A stretch of 64,000 bases of DNA from Chaetoceros tenuissimus (lineage: Eukaryota; Bacillariophyta; Thalassiosirophyceae; Chaetocerotales; Chaetocerotaceae): the NCBI GenBank assembly GCA_021927905.1, contig BLLK01000058.1, positions 248,001 through 312,000 of the forward strand, given 5' to 3'. Made by a program: the position numbers and the translations under genes. A model generated the notes under the pieces. That model was not told the origin of the DNA and ran no database searches. It saw only the letters and a program-made list of their open reading frames with translations. This document shows, one piece after another, positions 39,739 to 50,216 of this stretch. Within the stretch, counting starts at the first letter, position 1, and the number at the start of each line of letters is the position of its first letter.

Positions 39739-41184
39739 ATGCGTCTTATTACTGGTGATGAGTGCGGTTTGATGAAGGAGAGTATTCCTGAACTCTCACG
39801 AACAAATGATCCTGATGGAAAACAGACACTTGCCCAAGTAGGAGTAGGAGTGAGCAGAATTGGTGATGATGGACTTGATATGAACCGATCAAGAGGTATA
39901 GTTGATATGGCGTTCTGTGAGATCCGATCAAATGATGATGCAAGTGCTGGTTCGTTGAACTTTTGTGCATTGCGAGCTAATGGAATTCTTGAGAAATGGG
40001 AAGGATTTGCGCCATACAAGTCAAAAGAAGATAGAATATGCGGCGGGACATACAAATTATCTCAATCTCTGGAAAATATTTTTGAAGATGACAAGAGTAT
40101 GAATGATGATCAAGTCTACCTTGGACGACCAATAGCTATGGCATCACCGCATCAATACCAGACTTTCACTGATTCAAAGGCAAATAATGTTCTTGCTTGT
40201 TGTACATCAACTGGACGTGTTTCGATCGTAAATGCAAACAAATTTGACAAGGGTGTTGTTGCACAGTATGAAGCATATTCAAATGGAAAAATGTCAAACC
40301 CCACAAAGATTAGTTATACAAGAGGCCAGTTTCAAAATAGAGATATTGCAACTGCTATGACAATGAGTGTTGATGGCGATCGAATTGTAATTGGAGGTCG
40401 CGAAAGGGCTGCAACAATGTTGGACGTAGAAAGTGGCAAAAATGTTTGGAAAGCAAAAAATCTACCACCAAATCCTCAAACACTTCTACAACAACCTATT
40501 TGGGCAACAGCTATGCAATATTTGTCAAAGACGGATACGCTTGAGATCGGAGGGTCAAAAGATTTGCTAGCTATTGGCACAGCATACAAGCAACTTCAAA
40601 TATACGACGTGAGAAGTGATGCAACTCAAAGAAGACCAGTTTTGTATACACCAGAATGGGATTCAACTAAAGAAAACCTTCTTGAGCACAGGGTAACAAG
40701 TTTATGTCAATTAGATGCAAACAAAATTGTTGTTGGAGACTCGGCAGGATTTATGCATACTCTTGATATGAGAAAAATATCAAATAAGCATGGTAGAAGT
40801 ACTCAAGCAAGTGTTGGAAGATATGCTGGACCTGCTGGGTCCGTCCGGCAGATTGTGAAACATGAAACACTCCCAATTATTGCTTGCGTTGGACTTGATA
40901 GAATGCTGCGTACATTTGATATTGCGAAGAGAACTCAACTTGATTGTGTATATTTGAAGCAGAGATTGAATTGTATGCTGTTTTGTTCCGATGGAACATG
41001 GAATACCAAACAAGGTGAAGATGGGGAAGAAAGCGATAGTAACGAATCTGGCAGTGATACTGGAAGTGAGAGTGGAGGTGACATGGATGATGAGGACATT
41101 GTGCAGGATTACATTGATTCATCAGATGACGACGAAAATTCTGAAGAAGAGGATGTACAGCCAGTAAAGAAGAGACGGAAATAA
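39739..41184 (+). CDS. NSA1: WDR74/NSA1-like ribosome biogenesis WD40 protein
   Basis: Single exon, 481 residues. It forms a WD40 propeller in which the diagnostic segments of WDR74/Nsa1 are clear: IVIGGRERAATMLDVESGKNVWKAKNLP (shown here in part), LLQQPIWATAMQYL, LLAIGTAYKQLQIYDVRS, RRPVLYTPEW, KIVVGDSAGFMHTLDMRK, GPAGSVRQIVKHETLPIIAC, GLDRMLRTFDI and VYLKQRLNCML. Known role: pre-60S particle maturation in the nucleolus with Rix7/NVL. The C-terminus is a long acidic tail ending in the basic KKRRK, a likely nuclear signal. Confidence 0.9.
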   Translation: MRLITGDECGLMKESIPELSRTNDPDGKQTLAQVGVGVSRIGDDGLDMNRSRGIVDMAFCEIRSNDDASAGSLNFCALRANGILEKWEGFAPYKSKEDRICGGTYKLSQSLENIFEDDKSMNDDQVYLGRPIAMASPHQYQTFTDSKANNVLACCTSTGRVSIVNANKFDKGVVAQYEAYSNGKMSNPTKISYTRGQFQNRDIATAMTMSVDGDRIVIGGRERAATMLDVESGKNVWKAKNLPPNPQTLLQQPIWATAMQYLSKTDTLEIGGSKDLLAIGTAYKQLQIYDVRSDATQRRPVLYTPEWDSTKENLLEHRVTSLCQLDANKIVVGDSAGFMHTLDMRKISNKHGRSTQASVGRYAGPAGSVRQIVKHETLPIIACVGLDRMLRTFDIAKRTQLDCVYLKQRLNCMLFCSDGTWNTKQGEDGEESDSNESGSDTGSESGGDMDDEDIVQDYIDSSDDDENSEEEDVQPVKKRRK

Positions 41185-41639
41185 ATTCGAAGTACCTTTT
41201 AAAATCATCTTTGCGTTGTTCCTTTTCAATTTATGTTCTGCATTCAAAGACTAGTTGCCACTTTTGACATCTATTGTACATGATCCCCTGAGGAGCTTCC
41301 AATATTCTATAATAACAAAAGGAAATTCTATGAAAAGTCCAACTGAAACAATGAATGCATTACTCTTTTCCATCAAGAATTCTTTTTGCAAAAACATAAA
41401 AATTATTGAAAATTCATTTTTCATAGAATTTTTTTCTAGTATTGTAAGGACGTCATTTTCATGTTGGGGCCCGACCAGTCGGTGGCGGACAAAAATGGAG
41501 ACTACCAAAACAAAACAAAAGCAAATTTACTTCTCTCTTAAGAACCAAGCGAAAGAACATAGTATTCAGCTCTTGCCTTCGTTTCTTGGGAAACCAATAA
41601 TAATTACGTACAAACATATCAACCAATAGTTTGAGAAAA
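41185..41639. other. Spacer at the left edge of the duplicated block
   Basis: Shared spacer between NSA1 and the small membrane protein. The duplicated block starts at 41399 in AAAATTATTGAAAATTC; to its left this copy has unique host DNA, while the other copy has the retroelement. The site is 241 bp before the next start codon. A long AT-rich stretch and the palindromic GGGGCCCGACC-type segment near 41465 are the only other marks. Confidence 0.5.
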
Positions 41640-42063
41640 ATGACTAGTAGAAGAGGTGCTGCTCTTGGGAATGGACCGGATGACAATGATGAAAATGAAA
41701 GGGCATCTCTACTCCCAAAACGCAGAAATATCTGTGCAAGTTTACCCAGCGAAATAGACGTTTTTGGATTCTACTTTAGTATCAAACACTCCTTGCTAAT
41801 ATACCTAGTCTTTGTATTAATGTTCGGACTCATCGGTAGTAAGTTCATTAGGATGTATTGAATAAATTGAAATGGCATGTACTCATCTTCTCCATTCTTT
41901 AGGTGTATTCGGTCTAATTGCATTAGCTTTCTACACTTTCATGGAAAAGAGATCTGTAAGTTATAATAGTCAAAGAAGTTCAAATACAAGAGCTGTTCGT
42001 TGGGGTGGCGGAGCAAACATTAGAGGCGTTGGAGATTTGCCGAAAGATCCAAAAAGTGCATGA
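41640..42063 (+). CDS. Small two-helix membrane protein (copy A)
   Basis: Exons 41640-41838 and 41903-42063, 119 residues. The N-terminus is basic then acidic (MTSRRGAALGNGPDDNDENE). Two hydrophobic segments follow: HSLLIYLVFVLMFGLIG, and GLIALAFYTFMEK after the splice junction. A Gly-rich soluble tail (RWGGGANIRGVGDLPKDPK) ends the protein. GTAAGT is the better of two possible donors; the other shifts the junction by one residue. No family recognised. Copy B differs by one residue (Phe to Ser in the first helix). Confidence 0.65.
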
Positions 42064-42585
42064 GGACCTTCATCCTGTGCGTAAGAAATTGCTCGGATTT
42101 GCAATAAAAAGACAGGTTTCTAAAATTGCAAGGTTGAAATTATAGAAAATTGTTTAAGCAGCTAAGACTGCTTTAATGACGCTTCCAATGGGTTTTTCTT
42201 ATTGAAAGGGGAGACTGTGGAAGCTGAGAAACAACAATTTTTCTTTAAATAAATATTTTGAAGATTGAATCCAACTGAATGCAGTGTATTTCGCTAAGAT
42301 CTCTTCATGGTGATGTATATTATATGTAAAGTAAAGCAATCAAATTGCTGGTATGTATACTCTATTATAAGAGAGGCAAAAGGAGGCAAGCGACAGCGCA
42401 CGTCATTGTTCATGCAAAACTTTTTAGCTGAAATGCTTTATTTGAATTTAGGTTATGAGTGCTTCTCTAAAAGGCTTCGCATTATGTGATGTTTGTTCTG
42501 TGGGATCGCCATCATCAACACAACTTTCAGTATTCGAAACTCTATAGATCTTATTCTTCAAAACGCTCGGCGACTTTTACCGAAT
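42064..42585. other. Spacer inside duplicated block (copy A)
   Basis: Spacer of 522 bp between the membrane protein and the zeta GST, nearly identical in copy B (53974-54495). A 60-codon frame at 42307-42489 lacks recognisable features. Nothing else seen. Confidence 0.4.
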
Positions 42586-43403
42586 ATGCCATCAACGACC
42601 CAGTCTAGATTCGCAAATGTAAAGTTGAGAGGTTTCTGGAGATCGTCCTGTACGTGGAGAACTCGAATAGCATTGCTAGCCAAAGAGATCCCATTTGAGT
42701 ATGAATCTATTAATATTTTAGATGGTGAAGCAGCTAGTGCCGACTTTGAGAAAGATAACCCTATGCGTCAGGTGCCTATTTTGGAATGTATTGATAACGA
42801 CACAGGAGAAAAGATTAGAATATTTCAGTCAGTCGCAATCATTGAATTCATCCACGAAGCTTTTCCAGTATCCGGATCATCTCTGTATCCAAGTGATATT
42901 GTAGCAAAAGCGAGAGTCAGAGAAATTGCAGGTTAGTTATATTTTGTACATTGACTGTCGAGTCTATCATTATTTTCATTTTGGAGAAAAGAAACTGACA
43001 AGCAAATTTTGTAACAATTCCAACAGAGGTTGTGAATGCTGGTATACAGCCACTGCAAAATCTTTCAGCTATGGCTTTGATAGATGAGTTGAGTGCTGGG
43101 ATGGTGGAAATACAACTTGGAAATGGACAGAAGTTTGCAAAAAGGAATAGTGAAAGTGGTATCGAAGCTTTGGAAAAGATTGTGGTAGAAATTAGACAAA
43201 AAGTTGTAGATCGAGGACCTTTTGCTATCGGATCCCATAATCCTACCCTAGCTGATGCATTCATTATTCCCCAAATGTATAATGCGCGTAGATTTTGCGT
43301 GGAATTAGAAGAATATCCAATGCTAATTAGTGTGGAAAAGGCATGTTTAGACCATCCATGGTTTAAAAGTTCTCATCCTGACATTATCAAAAAGCTGGAA
43401 TAA
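42586..43403 (+). CDS. Maleylacetoacetate isomerase / zeta-class GST (copy A)
   Basis: Exons 42586-42931 and 43027-43403, 240 residues. It isomerises maleylacetoacetate in tyrosine/phenylalanine breakdown, using glutathione. The zeta signature SSCTWRTRIAL gives the catalytic Ser-Ser-Cys; MRQVPILE is the cis-Pro glutathione site and SVAIIEFIHEAFP follows. In the C-terminal domain AGIQPLQNL and IGSHNPTLADAFIIPQMYNARRF are typical. The frame is open 31 codons upstream but without ATG. Length fits the family (about 215-230). Confidence 0.9.
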
Positions 43404-43757
43404 ACGATAATGATTGCCAAATTGAGGTTGTATATAATTCAACATCTTTTAGAAAGAAAATGTTATGTGCTTCAATATGAAAGTTTGTATGTTGTAGCGG
43501 TAATGATAGCTTACCTTTTCAATGAAAATTAAAAGTTTTTTATAAAAATCAGAACAATCACCTTAGTTTAGTAAGGTTCTACTTTTAGCGTCCATGTTTG
43601 GTTGGGAGCCTCAAAAAGGTTGAAGTAGCAAGATTTGCTGAGTAAACGCCGGCAACAATCTACGCACCAATACATACACAGTCGACAAGCTTTCTTCTTT
43701 CCTCTCTGCTACAATAGCTCTCTACGTTATCCTCAAAACATCAACAAACTAGAAACC
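43404..43757. other. FCP promoter region (copy A)
   Basis: Holds the zeta GST 3' end and FCP promoter. A short hairpin ACCTTA-GTTTAG-TAAGGT (43560-43577) is fully kept in copy B (from 55467), although the sequence just upstream varies. It could be a control element or an RNA hairpin. Confidence 0.35.
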
Positions 43758-44611
43758 ATGAAGTCTATCGCTGCTCTCCTCGCACTTGCAAGCACTGCTG
43801 CTGCATTCACCCCACAATCTCAGTCCACTGTAAGTTGGTGCAAAGTTGATGGTTGAACGGAAGTTTTGAGTTCTGGAAAAAGATTTTTGACGATGGAAAT
43901 TCTTTTCAGATTTTCTTGATTGGAGGTGGATAATTGAAAGAAAAGATTGTGAAAATAGATTTCAGATTTATAGCACTAAGAATATTTCTCTAACAATATT
44001 TCTTCCAATAGTCCTCCACCGCTCTTAGCGAGAGAATTTCTTCTCTTGACCCATCTATTGGAGTAACTGAGCCACTTGGTTTGTACGATCCTCTTGGATG
44101 GCTTGACCCAGAGAAGGATCCAGCTTCCAAGTTCGCTACTTTCCACGCTAACTTCGAGCGTCGTCGTGCTGTTGAGCGTAAGCATGGACGTATTGCTATG
44201 GTTGCTGTTGTTGGTATGCTTTTCCACAACGCAGACATTGAGTTCCCAGGATACCTTTCCAAGGAGCTTGGAATCCGTTTCTCTGATGTACCAAATGGTA
44301 TGAACGGACTTTTCTCCATCCCACTTGCTGGACTTACCCAGATTGTTTTCGCAATCGGAGTTATGGAGCTTGCTATCTGGCCAGCATCTGACTACTCTGG
44401 AGACTACGGAACCGGATACGGACGTCCATTCGTACCAAATGTACTTGAGGGAGATGAGCTTAAGTACAAGCTCGATATGGAGATCAACCAGGGACGTGCT
44501 GCTATGATGGGAATTATGGGAGCTATGGTTGGAGAGGCTGTAACTGGACAGACCCTTGCTGAGCAGATCGCTTCTAACAACTTGGGACTTTTCTCTGCTC
44601 TTTTCGAGTAA
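43758..44611 (+). CDS. Fucoxanthin-chlorophyll a/c protein (copy A)
   Basis: Exons 43758-43829 and 44012-44611, 223 residues. The signal peptide MKSIAALLALASTAAAFTP ends with the diatom plastid motif AAAF-TP; the intron lies just after it. The first membrane helix has ERRRAVERKHGRIAMVAVVG with the chlorophyll-ligand Glu/Arg pair; the third has EINQGRAAMMGIMGAMVGEA. Light-harvesting antenna of the thylakoid membrane, Lhcf/Lhcr-type by look. Strong codon bias points to high expression. Protein identical in copy B. Confidence 0.93.
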
Positions 44612-44824
44612 ACAAATCAATGTCAAAATAGGAATGGATTTTTCAAAGAATTTTGTCAGATGCCAAGGGGCGCTAAATTAAGCGACTGTTGCTATCTATT
44701 GGTACAAGCAAAATGTAGATACATCATCAATTCAACGAATTATTATAGTTGTGGATGACTAGGAACAAGAATATCGTAACAAATAATTCGCGATATATTT
44801 TGTCTTTGGAAACTGGAATATTAT

Positions 44825-45289
44825 TTATTTACAACATGGACAGGAAACATGAAATGTCCCCTTGTATTGTAGGAGATGTTTGGCTTCCTTCATCTTTTCT
44901 TCATTTGTCAATTCGATTTCTTGTGTTGTTTCTTTCTCGGTTATAAATGTGCATAGTAAAATTTCTCCACCATTTCCGCTTCTTGATACAGGGTCAAAAG
45001 GTTTTTCTATTTCAGGTTCCCATGGAAATGGTTCATTTTCAACTAAGATTGATGTCTTGTTGCAATGCGATTTGCCGTACTTGCTATTGTGATTGTTATC
45101 ATGCGGTCGATTTAGGAGCAGCAGCTTCAAGAATTTCCGTAGTTCTTGGCATTGAAGACGAGAAGATCTATTCTTCTTTTTCAGAATTATAAAATAGAGC
45201 GAAGTCAGAGTAAACAGAGTGACGTCTAGTTTTGATGATCCCTGCACGAATACTGTTCTTTCAGTGCTTTCATCAAGAGAGGTATACAT
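44825..45289 (-). CDS. Unknown small protein (copy A)
   Basis: Single exon, 154 residues, no known domain. A hydrophobic stretch (LFTLTSLYFIILKKKNR) near residue 25-40 may be a membrane anchor. The C-terminal half is acidic and ends in CPCCK. In copy B the same frame has 153 residues although the DNA differs by several indels; together these restore the frame, which argues for a coding gene. Convergent with FCP. Confidence 0.55.
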   Translation of the reverse strand: MYTSLDESTERTVFVQGSSKLDVTLFTLTSLYFIILKKKNRSSRLQCQELRKFLKLLLLNRPHDNNHNSKYGKSHCNKTSILVENEPFPWEPEIEKPFDPVSRSGNGGEILLCTFITEKETTQEIELTNEEKMKEAKHLLQYKGTFHVSCPCCK

Positions 45290-45606
45290 CGCACATCATA
45301 GGGAGCGTACGAGTAGCAAAGATATGAAATGAACTGATCCAAGTGGCGTAGCAAAAAGCTGTCAGTGTCGAACTTACATGTATAGCTACCATTATTTATG
45401 TAAGTACGTGAGACAATGACGAGCACGATGAGTGAGAGTGAATGTGAGAGTTCATGTTTTGATTGTAACTTTTTGCATTCATAATAATTCACATATTAAA
45501 TTGCAGTAAAAATATCTGCTGTACCATACCTTATCTAAGTGAATTTTTAAGCTAGCTAGTAATAGGGTCGAATTTGGGCAATAAAAAAAGATCCTAGTCA
45601 TCAAAT
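45290..45606. other. Divergent spacer (copy A)
   Basis: Promoter region between the unknown minus-strand gene and the lumen-type protein, 317 bp. Several small indels against copy B. AGCTAGCTAGTAATAGGG before the plus-strand start is conserved. No gene seen. Confidence 0.35.
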
Positions 45607-46383
45607 ATGAGCACAAGAGTACTACTTATAATTGTGTCAGCGATCCTGATCAATGGCAAGCTCATACAATCATTGAGCAGCTCCGGGAGTAGAAGTAGTC
45701 AGAGATTTATGGATAATTTGGAAATGTTTTCCTTGGAAATGAGAAAGAGTGATTTGAAACGAAAAGATTTCATATCACTGTCAATTGCCTTTTCGGGTTT
45801 TATCTTTTCAAATCCACTGAAAGCTGCAGCATCAAATCTTCCCGAAAGCACTGGCGCAGACTTTAGCAAAACTGGTAGTCCAGAAAAACTAGCTCCTATT
45901 CTAGCTATGAAGGAAGATCTTGATGAAGTTCAAAAGAAATTGATTGAGAATCAATCACCATCTTCAACTCAGCAACTGCTGGAGCAACTCAAGAAAATAT
46001 TAGAAAACAGCATTCCTGAAGATGAAAAAGCATTTAAGCGAATCTTTGATGAATATTCACAGCCAGTGAGCTATAAACAAAAGTACATGGATTCGAATGC
46101 ATTCTTAATTTACTATACGAAAGGTTTCGATGGAGTAGGTAGGCCATCGATAGAAAGTGGTGATGAGATTCCTTTGCAAACTCTGCAGTATGGAGCGAGA
46201 AATGAATGTTGGACAAGCTATGATGATTTAATTACCGAAATTAAATTTGGTATCAAAGATGGCTCGACGGAACTAGGTGAATTGAAACTTCTTCTCGACA
46301 AGTCCATTTCATCATGGAACAATTACATAGGCCTTGCTCCTAGATCAACGATTGAGAAAGCAGAAGAATTGCTAAGAAATTAA
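45607..46383 (+). CDS. Predicted plastid (thylakoid lumen) protein (copy A)
   Basis: Single exon, 258 residues. A signal peptide (RVLLIIVSAILINGKLIQS) is followed by a Ser/Arg-rich transit-like stretch and a second hydrophobic segment (DFISLSIAFSGFIFSNPL) ending KAAAS, an Ala-x-Ala lumen cleavage site. The mature part is helical (KLAPILAMKEDLDEVQKKL, QQLLEQLKKILENSIP), reminiscent of PsbQ-like or other lumen helical proteins, but I cannot name it. Copy B differs at five or so residues. Confidence 0.65.
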   Translation: MSTRVLLIIVSAILINGKLIQSLSSSGSRSSQRFMDNLEMFSLEMRKSDLKRKDFISLSIAFSGFIFSNPLKAAASNLPESTGADFSKTGSPEKLAPILAMKEDLDEVQKKLIENQSPSSTQQLLEQLKKILENSIPEDEKAFKRIFDEYSQPVSYKQKYMDSNAFLIYYTKGFDGVGRPSIESGDEIPLQTLQYGARNECWTSYDDLITEIKFGIKDGSTELGELKLLLDKSISSWNNYIGLAPRSTIEKAEELLRN

Positions 46384-46397
46384 TTAGACTAGGTGAT

Positions 46398-47084
46398 TCA
46401 GTTCGACTTGTCTTGTCCTTTTCTCCAAGAAACGTATTGTTGCTTAATATTTTCTCTCTTTTTTTGGCTTTCATTTTTCTTTTCCAGATATATTTGCTGC
46501 TCAATGGTAGCTTTAGTTTTCATCCTTTCTTCTCGCAACTCTTTTAGATCCGTTCTAAACTGCTTCTGATTCATCGAATCTTCTACAGAGCGCAAATAGT
46601 CTGCTAGTTTTATTGAATCATCGTTTTTTTGTCTCGACTCAACTATATCTATCGGTTTCAGATTATTTCTACACCTCAGCGTCGTATTTGCTCCAAATGA
46701 TACAAGTAATTTTGCAAGGGAGAGTTCAGTGCAGAGGTGCAGAGGAGTGCGTCCATACTTGTTTCTCGAGTTCACATCAGCTCCATGAAAGAGCAACTTG
46801 AAGGCTATATCTCTATTTGAAATGTGTAGTGCTAGATGCAAAGCTGTTTCCTTTCCAAAGAGTGTCTTTTTGTTTATTTCGAGGGACGCGTCTTGAAGTA
46901 AATAGTCCAAAGTCTTTCTATCTTCTCCCAAAACAGAATTATGAAGCAAATTCCTTCCTGTGTAGTCTAGAAGGTTCCTCTTGTTAACATCTTCGATCAA
47001 AGCAATGTCTTTGGTACTATCTGAAGTATCCTCGATTTCGATTTCTCCAACAAGTCCTTCAACAATATCGAGCAGATTTTCCAT
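46398..47084 (-). CDS. Ankyrin-repeat protein (copy A)
   Basis: Single exon, 228 residues from the ATG at 47084. Four ankyrin-like repeats cover about 40-160: DYTGRNLLHNSVLGEDRKTL, GKETALHLALHISNRD, NKYGRTPLHLCTELSLAKLL and LVSFGANTTLRCRNN. The C-terminal third is a charged helix (LKELREERMKTKATIEQQIY). It is convergent with the lumen-type gene, only 14 bp between stops. Partner and role unknown. Confidence 0.8.
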   Translation of the reverse strand: MENLLDIVEGLVGEIEIEDTSDSTKDIALIEDVNKRNLLDYTGRNLLHNSVLGEDRKTLDYLLQDASLEINKKTLFGKETALHLALHISNRDIAFKLLFHGADVNSRNKYGRTPLHLCTELSLAKLLVSFGANTTLRCRNNLKPIDIVESRQKNDDSIKLADYLRSVEDSMNQKQFRTDLKELREERMKTKATIEQQIYLEKKNESQKKRENIKQQYVSWRKGQDKSN

Positions 47085-47343
47085 TTTGCTGGTAGTCTGC
47101 AACTTTTTTTATTCCAATTCTTCGATTTGTATATCTCTACAGGGGACTAGTGAGTTGAAAAGATACCTGTGTTGGCTGAGTGAAGGGAATAATTACCTGA
47201 TAATCTAACCATGTGACATAGCTTACCTAAAATGGAACAACATAACACTATCTTTCCCCATCTACCTGTCCACTAAAAAAATTTAAAAGTGAAATCGAAT
47301 ATTTGTACTTTAGAAAAAGAGGCATTTTTTAAATTTTTATGAT

Positions 47344-47911
47344 TTATTGAATTGCTGGGCCCCTTTGTTGTGTAGTGATACGGTCTCCTAGACTGAGAGC
47401 GATACCCTGTGTCTTGGATCTAATTCTAATGTATCCTGCAAGCTCACCCTCGCTATCTTCCTTCTTTTCGACGGAGACGTTGACAAGAGCATCCTCTCCA
47501 AATACACTTCTAGCATAAAGATTCGCTGCCAAGAAAGTTCCCTTTTGAGATTCATCATGAGGAGTCAAGCATTTCATATTAGTTGACTTTACGATATGGT
47601 TCAGGAATTCAGACAAATCAGTGATGCTGGTTGTGATTGCAACCTTATTCTCCCATTCAAACTCTGCCCACATAGATCTGAAAACTTCATCGGTACAAGT
47701 TGCAGGTCTGATGTAGTCCATAATATCCATGTGAATATCATTGAGATTAATGTAAAATTTCTCTTTTGTTGAAGCGTCTTCATATACAATTGTTCCAAAA
47801 ATGTGACCAGTTTCAGTAGATGATACCTTGATACTTGCACGAATAGTTGTTTGATCCATTGGTCCAATAGTCTGACTTTGAGGTCTCTCGACAATCTTCA
47901 TATCTCCCATG
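47344..47911 (-). CDS. COPB1: Coatomer beta subunit, 3' fragment cut by gap (copy A)
   Basis: Encodes the last 188 residues of beta-COP, identical in protein to the end of the full gene at 59253-62474, including IMDYIRPATCTDEVFRSMWA and AANLYARSVFGEDAL. It breaks off at the gap at 47912, not at a stop or splice site, so it is a sequencing/assembly truncation and not a natural pseudogene. Confidence 0.9.
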
Positions 47912-48011
47912 NNNNNNNNNNNNNNNNNNNNNNNNNNNNNNNNNNNNNNNNNNNNNNNNNNNNNNNNNNNNNNNNNNNNNNNNNNNNNNNNNNNNNNNNN
48001 NNNNNNNNNNN
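47912..48011. other. Assembly gap, 100 N
   Basis: Exactly 100 Ns, the usual placeholder for a gap of unknown size. It separates copy A of the block from the retroelement, so the join between them is not supported by sequence here. Confidence 0.99.
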
Positions 48012-50028
48012 GAATGGAGAAATAGATATTAATGATAATCCCTACAAACTCCAGCACATTAATATGTAAGTCGTCTCCTTCACCTCTTTCTTTTGGCTTA
48101 AAGGCTGTGCCGCCGACTATATCTGCAACAAGGCATCTCCATTGAAAATTCAGAGAGGTGCAGAATCCTCCCAAGCCCTTAGTTGAAGCGTCAGAATATG
48201 GTGTACCATGAGCATCTCTTGGAATGAGGAGGCCTAGCGGTCTTGTCCATACTGGGTTTGACTCATCCTCCAAGCACATTGCCATTAGTCGTAATGCCCA
48301 TTTGCTTGCTTTATCTAGGTGAATTTTTCTGTACTTTCCCCATCCTTTCAGCACTCCCCATCTTTCCAAGTGTTTATTCAATGACTCCTGGAGGTGGAAG
48401 CACAAGAAGTTCCCGGCTGGCAAGATTTGTGCTGCATGACGCAGCTTGCCAAGGACTGTTGCAACCAGTGATACCAATACCCTCTCACCTGAATCCAATG
48501 ATGTTATGATTTCATTGACGTGTTGGCAGAGATCTACCCTTTTATTGATGGGGTAAATAACCAAGAGTCTAGCTCCGTCCACGTCTATACCCAAGCAATC
48601 ACAATAGTTGCTGAATAACTTCATAAATTTTTCTGTGCTGACTGGGGCGTCCACTTCTGGATTTGTGCCGAAGATGATTTCAGCCAAGAGAATGCTTGCT
48701 GCCGCAGAGATACGGATATGCTCTTTAATCTCTGCCATCATTGTGTCGTCTACAAAGGTGAGATGTTCCTTCCACAACCCGTCTAAGCCTTTATTAATTG
48801 AGTCAGCTATTGCTTTGGCTAATGGGTGTTCTTCGCATTCGTCGAATTGGACAGAATCTGAAAGTGGATGCGTACAATTTTCCAATTCTTTGAGATTCGC
48901 AGATGCAAAGGCTCGGAGTTCTGACAACATACAGAACCAACCTGGACTGTCCCTTGGACCGAAAAGTGCACCTAATGGGATGCAGAGCAGATCCTGAAAA
49001 ACATAAGCATATGCGATAGCTATGGATGGATTGTATTTGCTTCTCCGAAACGCGGAGACTATATCGTCCTTGTAGATGTAAACAATATCATCCGGATATT
49101 CGATCCGGAGGTTCCAAATCCGAGCACAGAGTCGTGTGAAAGCATTGCCATAATAGACTGGTGGTACATCATTCTTGTCTTTTTTGTCCAATTGGGAATT
49201 TGGTGCACCTGTGTCATTATCTCCAAGAACAAGTGAGGAGAGATCATTCAACTGTCTATACTTCAGTATTCCATATCGTTCTTTAATGAGAACTCCCAAA
49301 GGGCTCAAATGCAGTCCATGCAAGAAACGGAAAAGCCAACGGTGGAAACAAAGAACGAATGATTTTTGAACGTCCTTTGCAATGTTGTGTCGCACTAGAT
49401 CCTGATGTGGATCGAGACTACTATGATTGTCATACAGATTACGCAATTTGACATCCTTCAACTTGCATCAGAATTCCTTGTCCATTGGGAAACCATGGTG
49501 TAATTGGTGTCTAATTTTTTGGAAATCATGAATAGGCTGTCCTGGATGAGTCGGGCAAAGTTCGAGTTCATCAATGACTGAATCCAAACGTTCAAAGTCC
49601 AGGTAATCTGCCACCAGTGGGCCTCTAAGCAGTTTAACCAGAATACTGAAATCGAAATGACAAAGTAGAAGGAGTTGGCTGAGGTTGTCAACTCTGTCTT
49701 GGTCTATGTTTGGCTCGTCCTCTGGATTGAGAGGTGTAAGGAGAGTAGAAAGAGTGTCTTCCGACATGGATAAAGCTCTTCGTTGTAGTGATTGATATGC
49801 AGTCATCAGTGGTGCTGCTTCACATAGTGCTATCGTGTCATCAGGGGAAAGAAAACTCCAACAAAAGTGGAAAACTAGCTCTGTTGGCACTTCATCTACT
49901 GGTTCCTCTGGTGTGGAAGTCTCATGTTCATACGATGTAGACAATGGTATCGTGAAAGGAAACCTTCGTTTGTTTGCGTAATCTTTGGAATGTGTTTTTC
50001 CCGCATATGGTATGCCTCTTCTAAGCAT
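48012..50028 (-). mobile_element. pol-like part of the retrotransposon (RT-RNase H)
   Basis: Contains the reverse-transcriptase core (a KDDIVSAFRR segment, an FGPRDSPGWF segment and the FVDD active-site variant of YxDD) followed by RNase H (YSDASTKGLGGF). No protease or integrase is visible before the gap. Part of the fossil element. Confidence 0.8.
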
Positions 50029-50216
50029 GGAGTGGGAGTATCCTGTAAGAGAACGGAACTTTGACCGAATTGGGTCTATCCGAAGAGTGGAGGAGATACA
50101 AACATGTGAGAAGTAATCAAATCGAGGCCATAAAATGTGACACTAAAGTGGTGTGCAAACAAATATATTTAAAGTTATCAGAAAGGTGATAATGATGTCG
50201 TTGTTCAGCAGTGGAA

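Larger units (their letters stand above)
41399..47911. repeat. Duplicated seven-gene block, copy A
   Basis: Same order and orientation as 53307-59820. Coding parts are about 98-100% identical; spacers and introns carry more substitutions and small indels. The match ends precisely at the first N of the gap, in the middle of beta-COP. This copy joins NSA1 on its left. Probably one allele of the locus rather than a true second copy. Confidence 0.9.

Noticed and set aside
43976-44626. 216-codon minus-strand frame opposite FCP (also at 55883-56533)
   Set aside because: Antisense shadow produced by the strong codon bias of FCP; Ser/Leu/Trp-rich composition is an artefact of complementing those codons.
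47344-49461. A single long frame that appears to run from beta-COP through the gap into the retroelement
   Set aside because: It exists only because 100 Ns happen to keep the frame. It joins two unrelated sequences across an unsupported gap.
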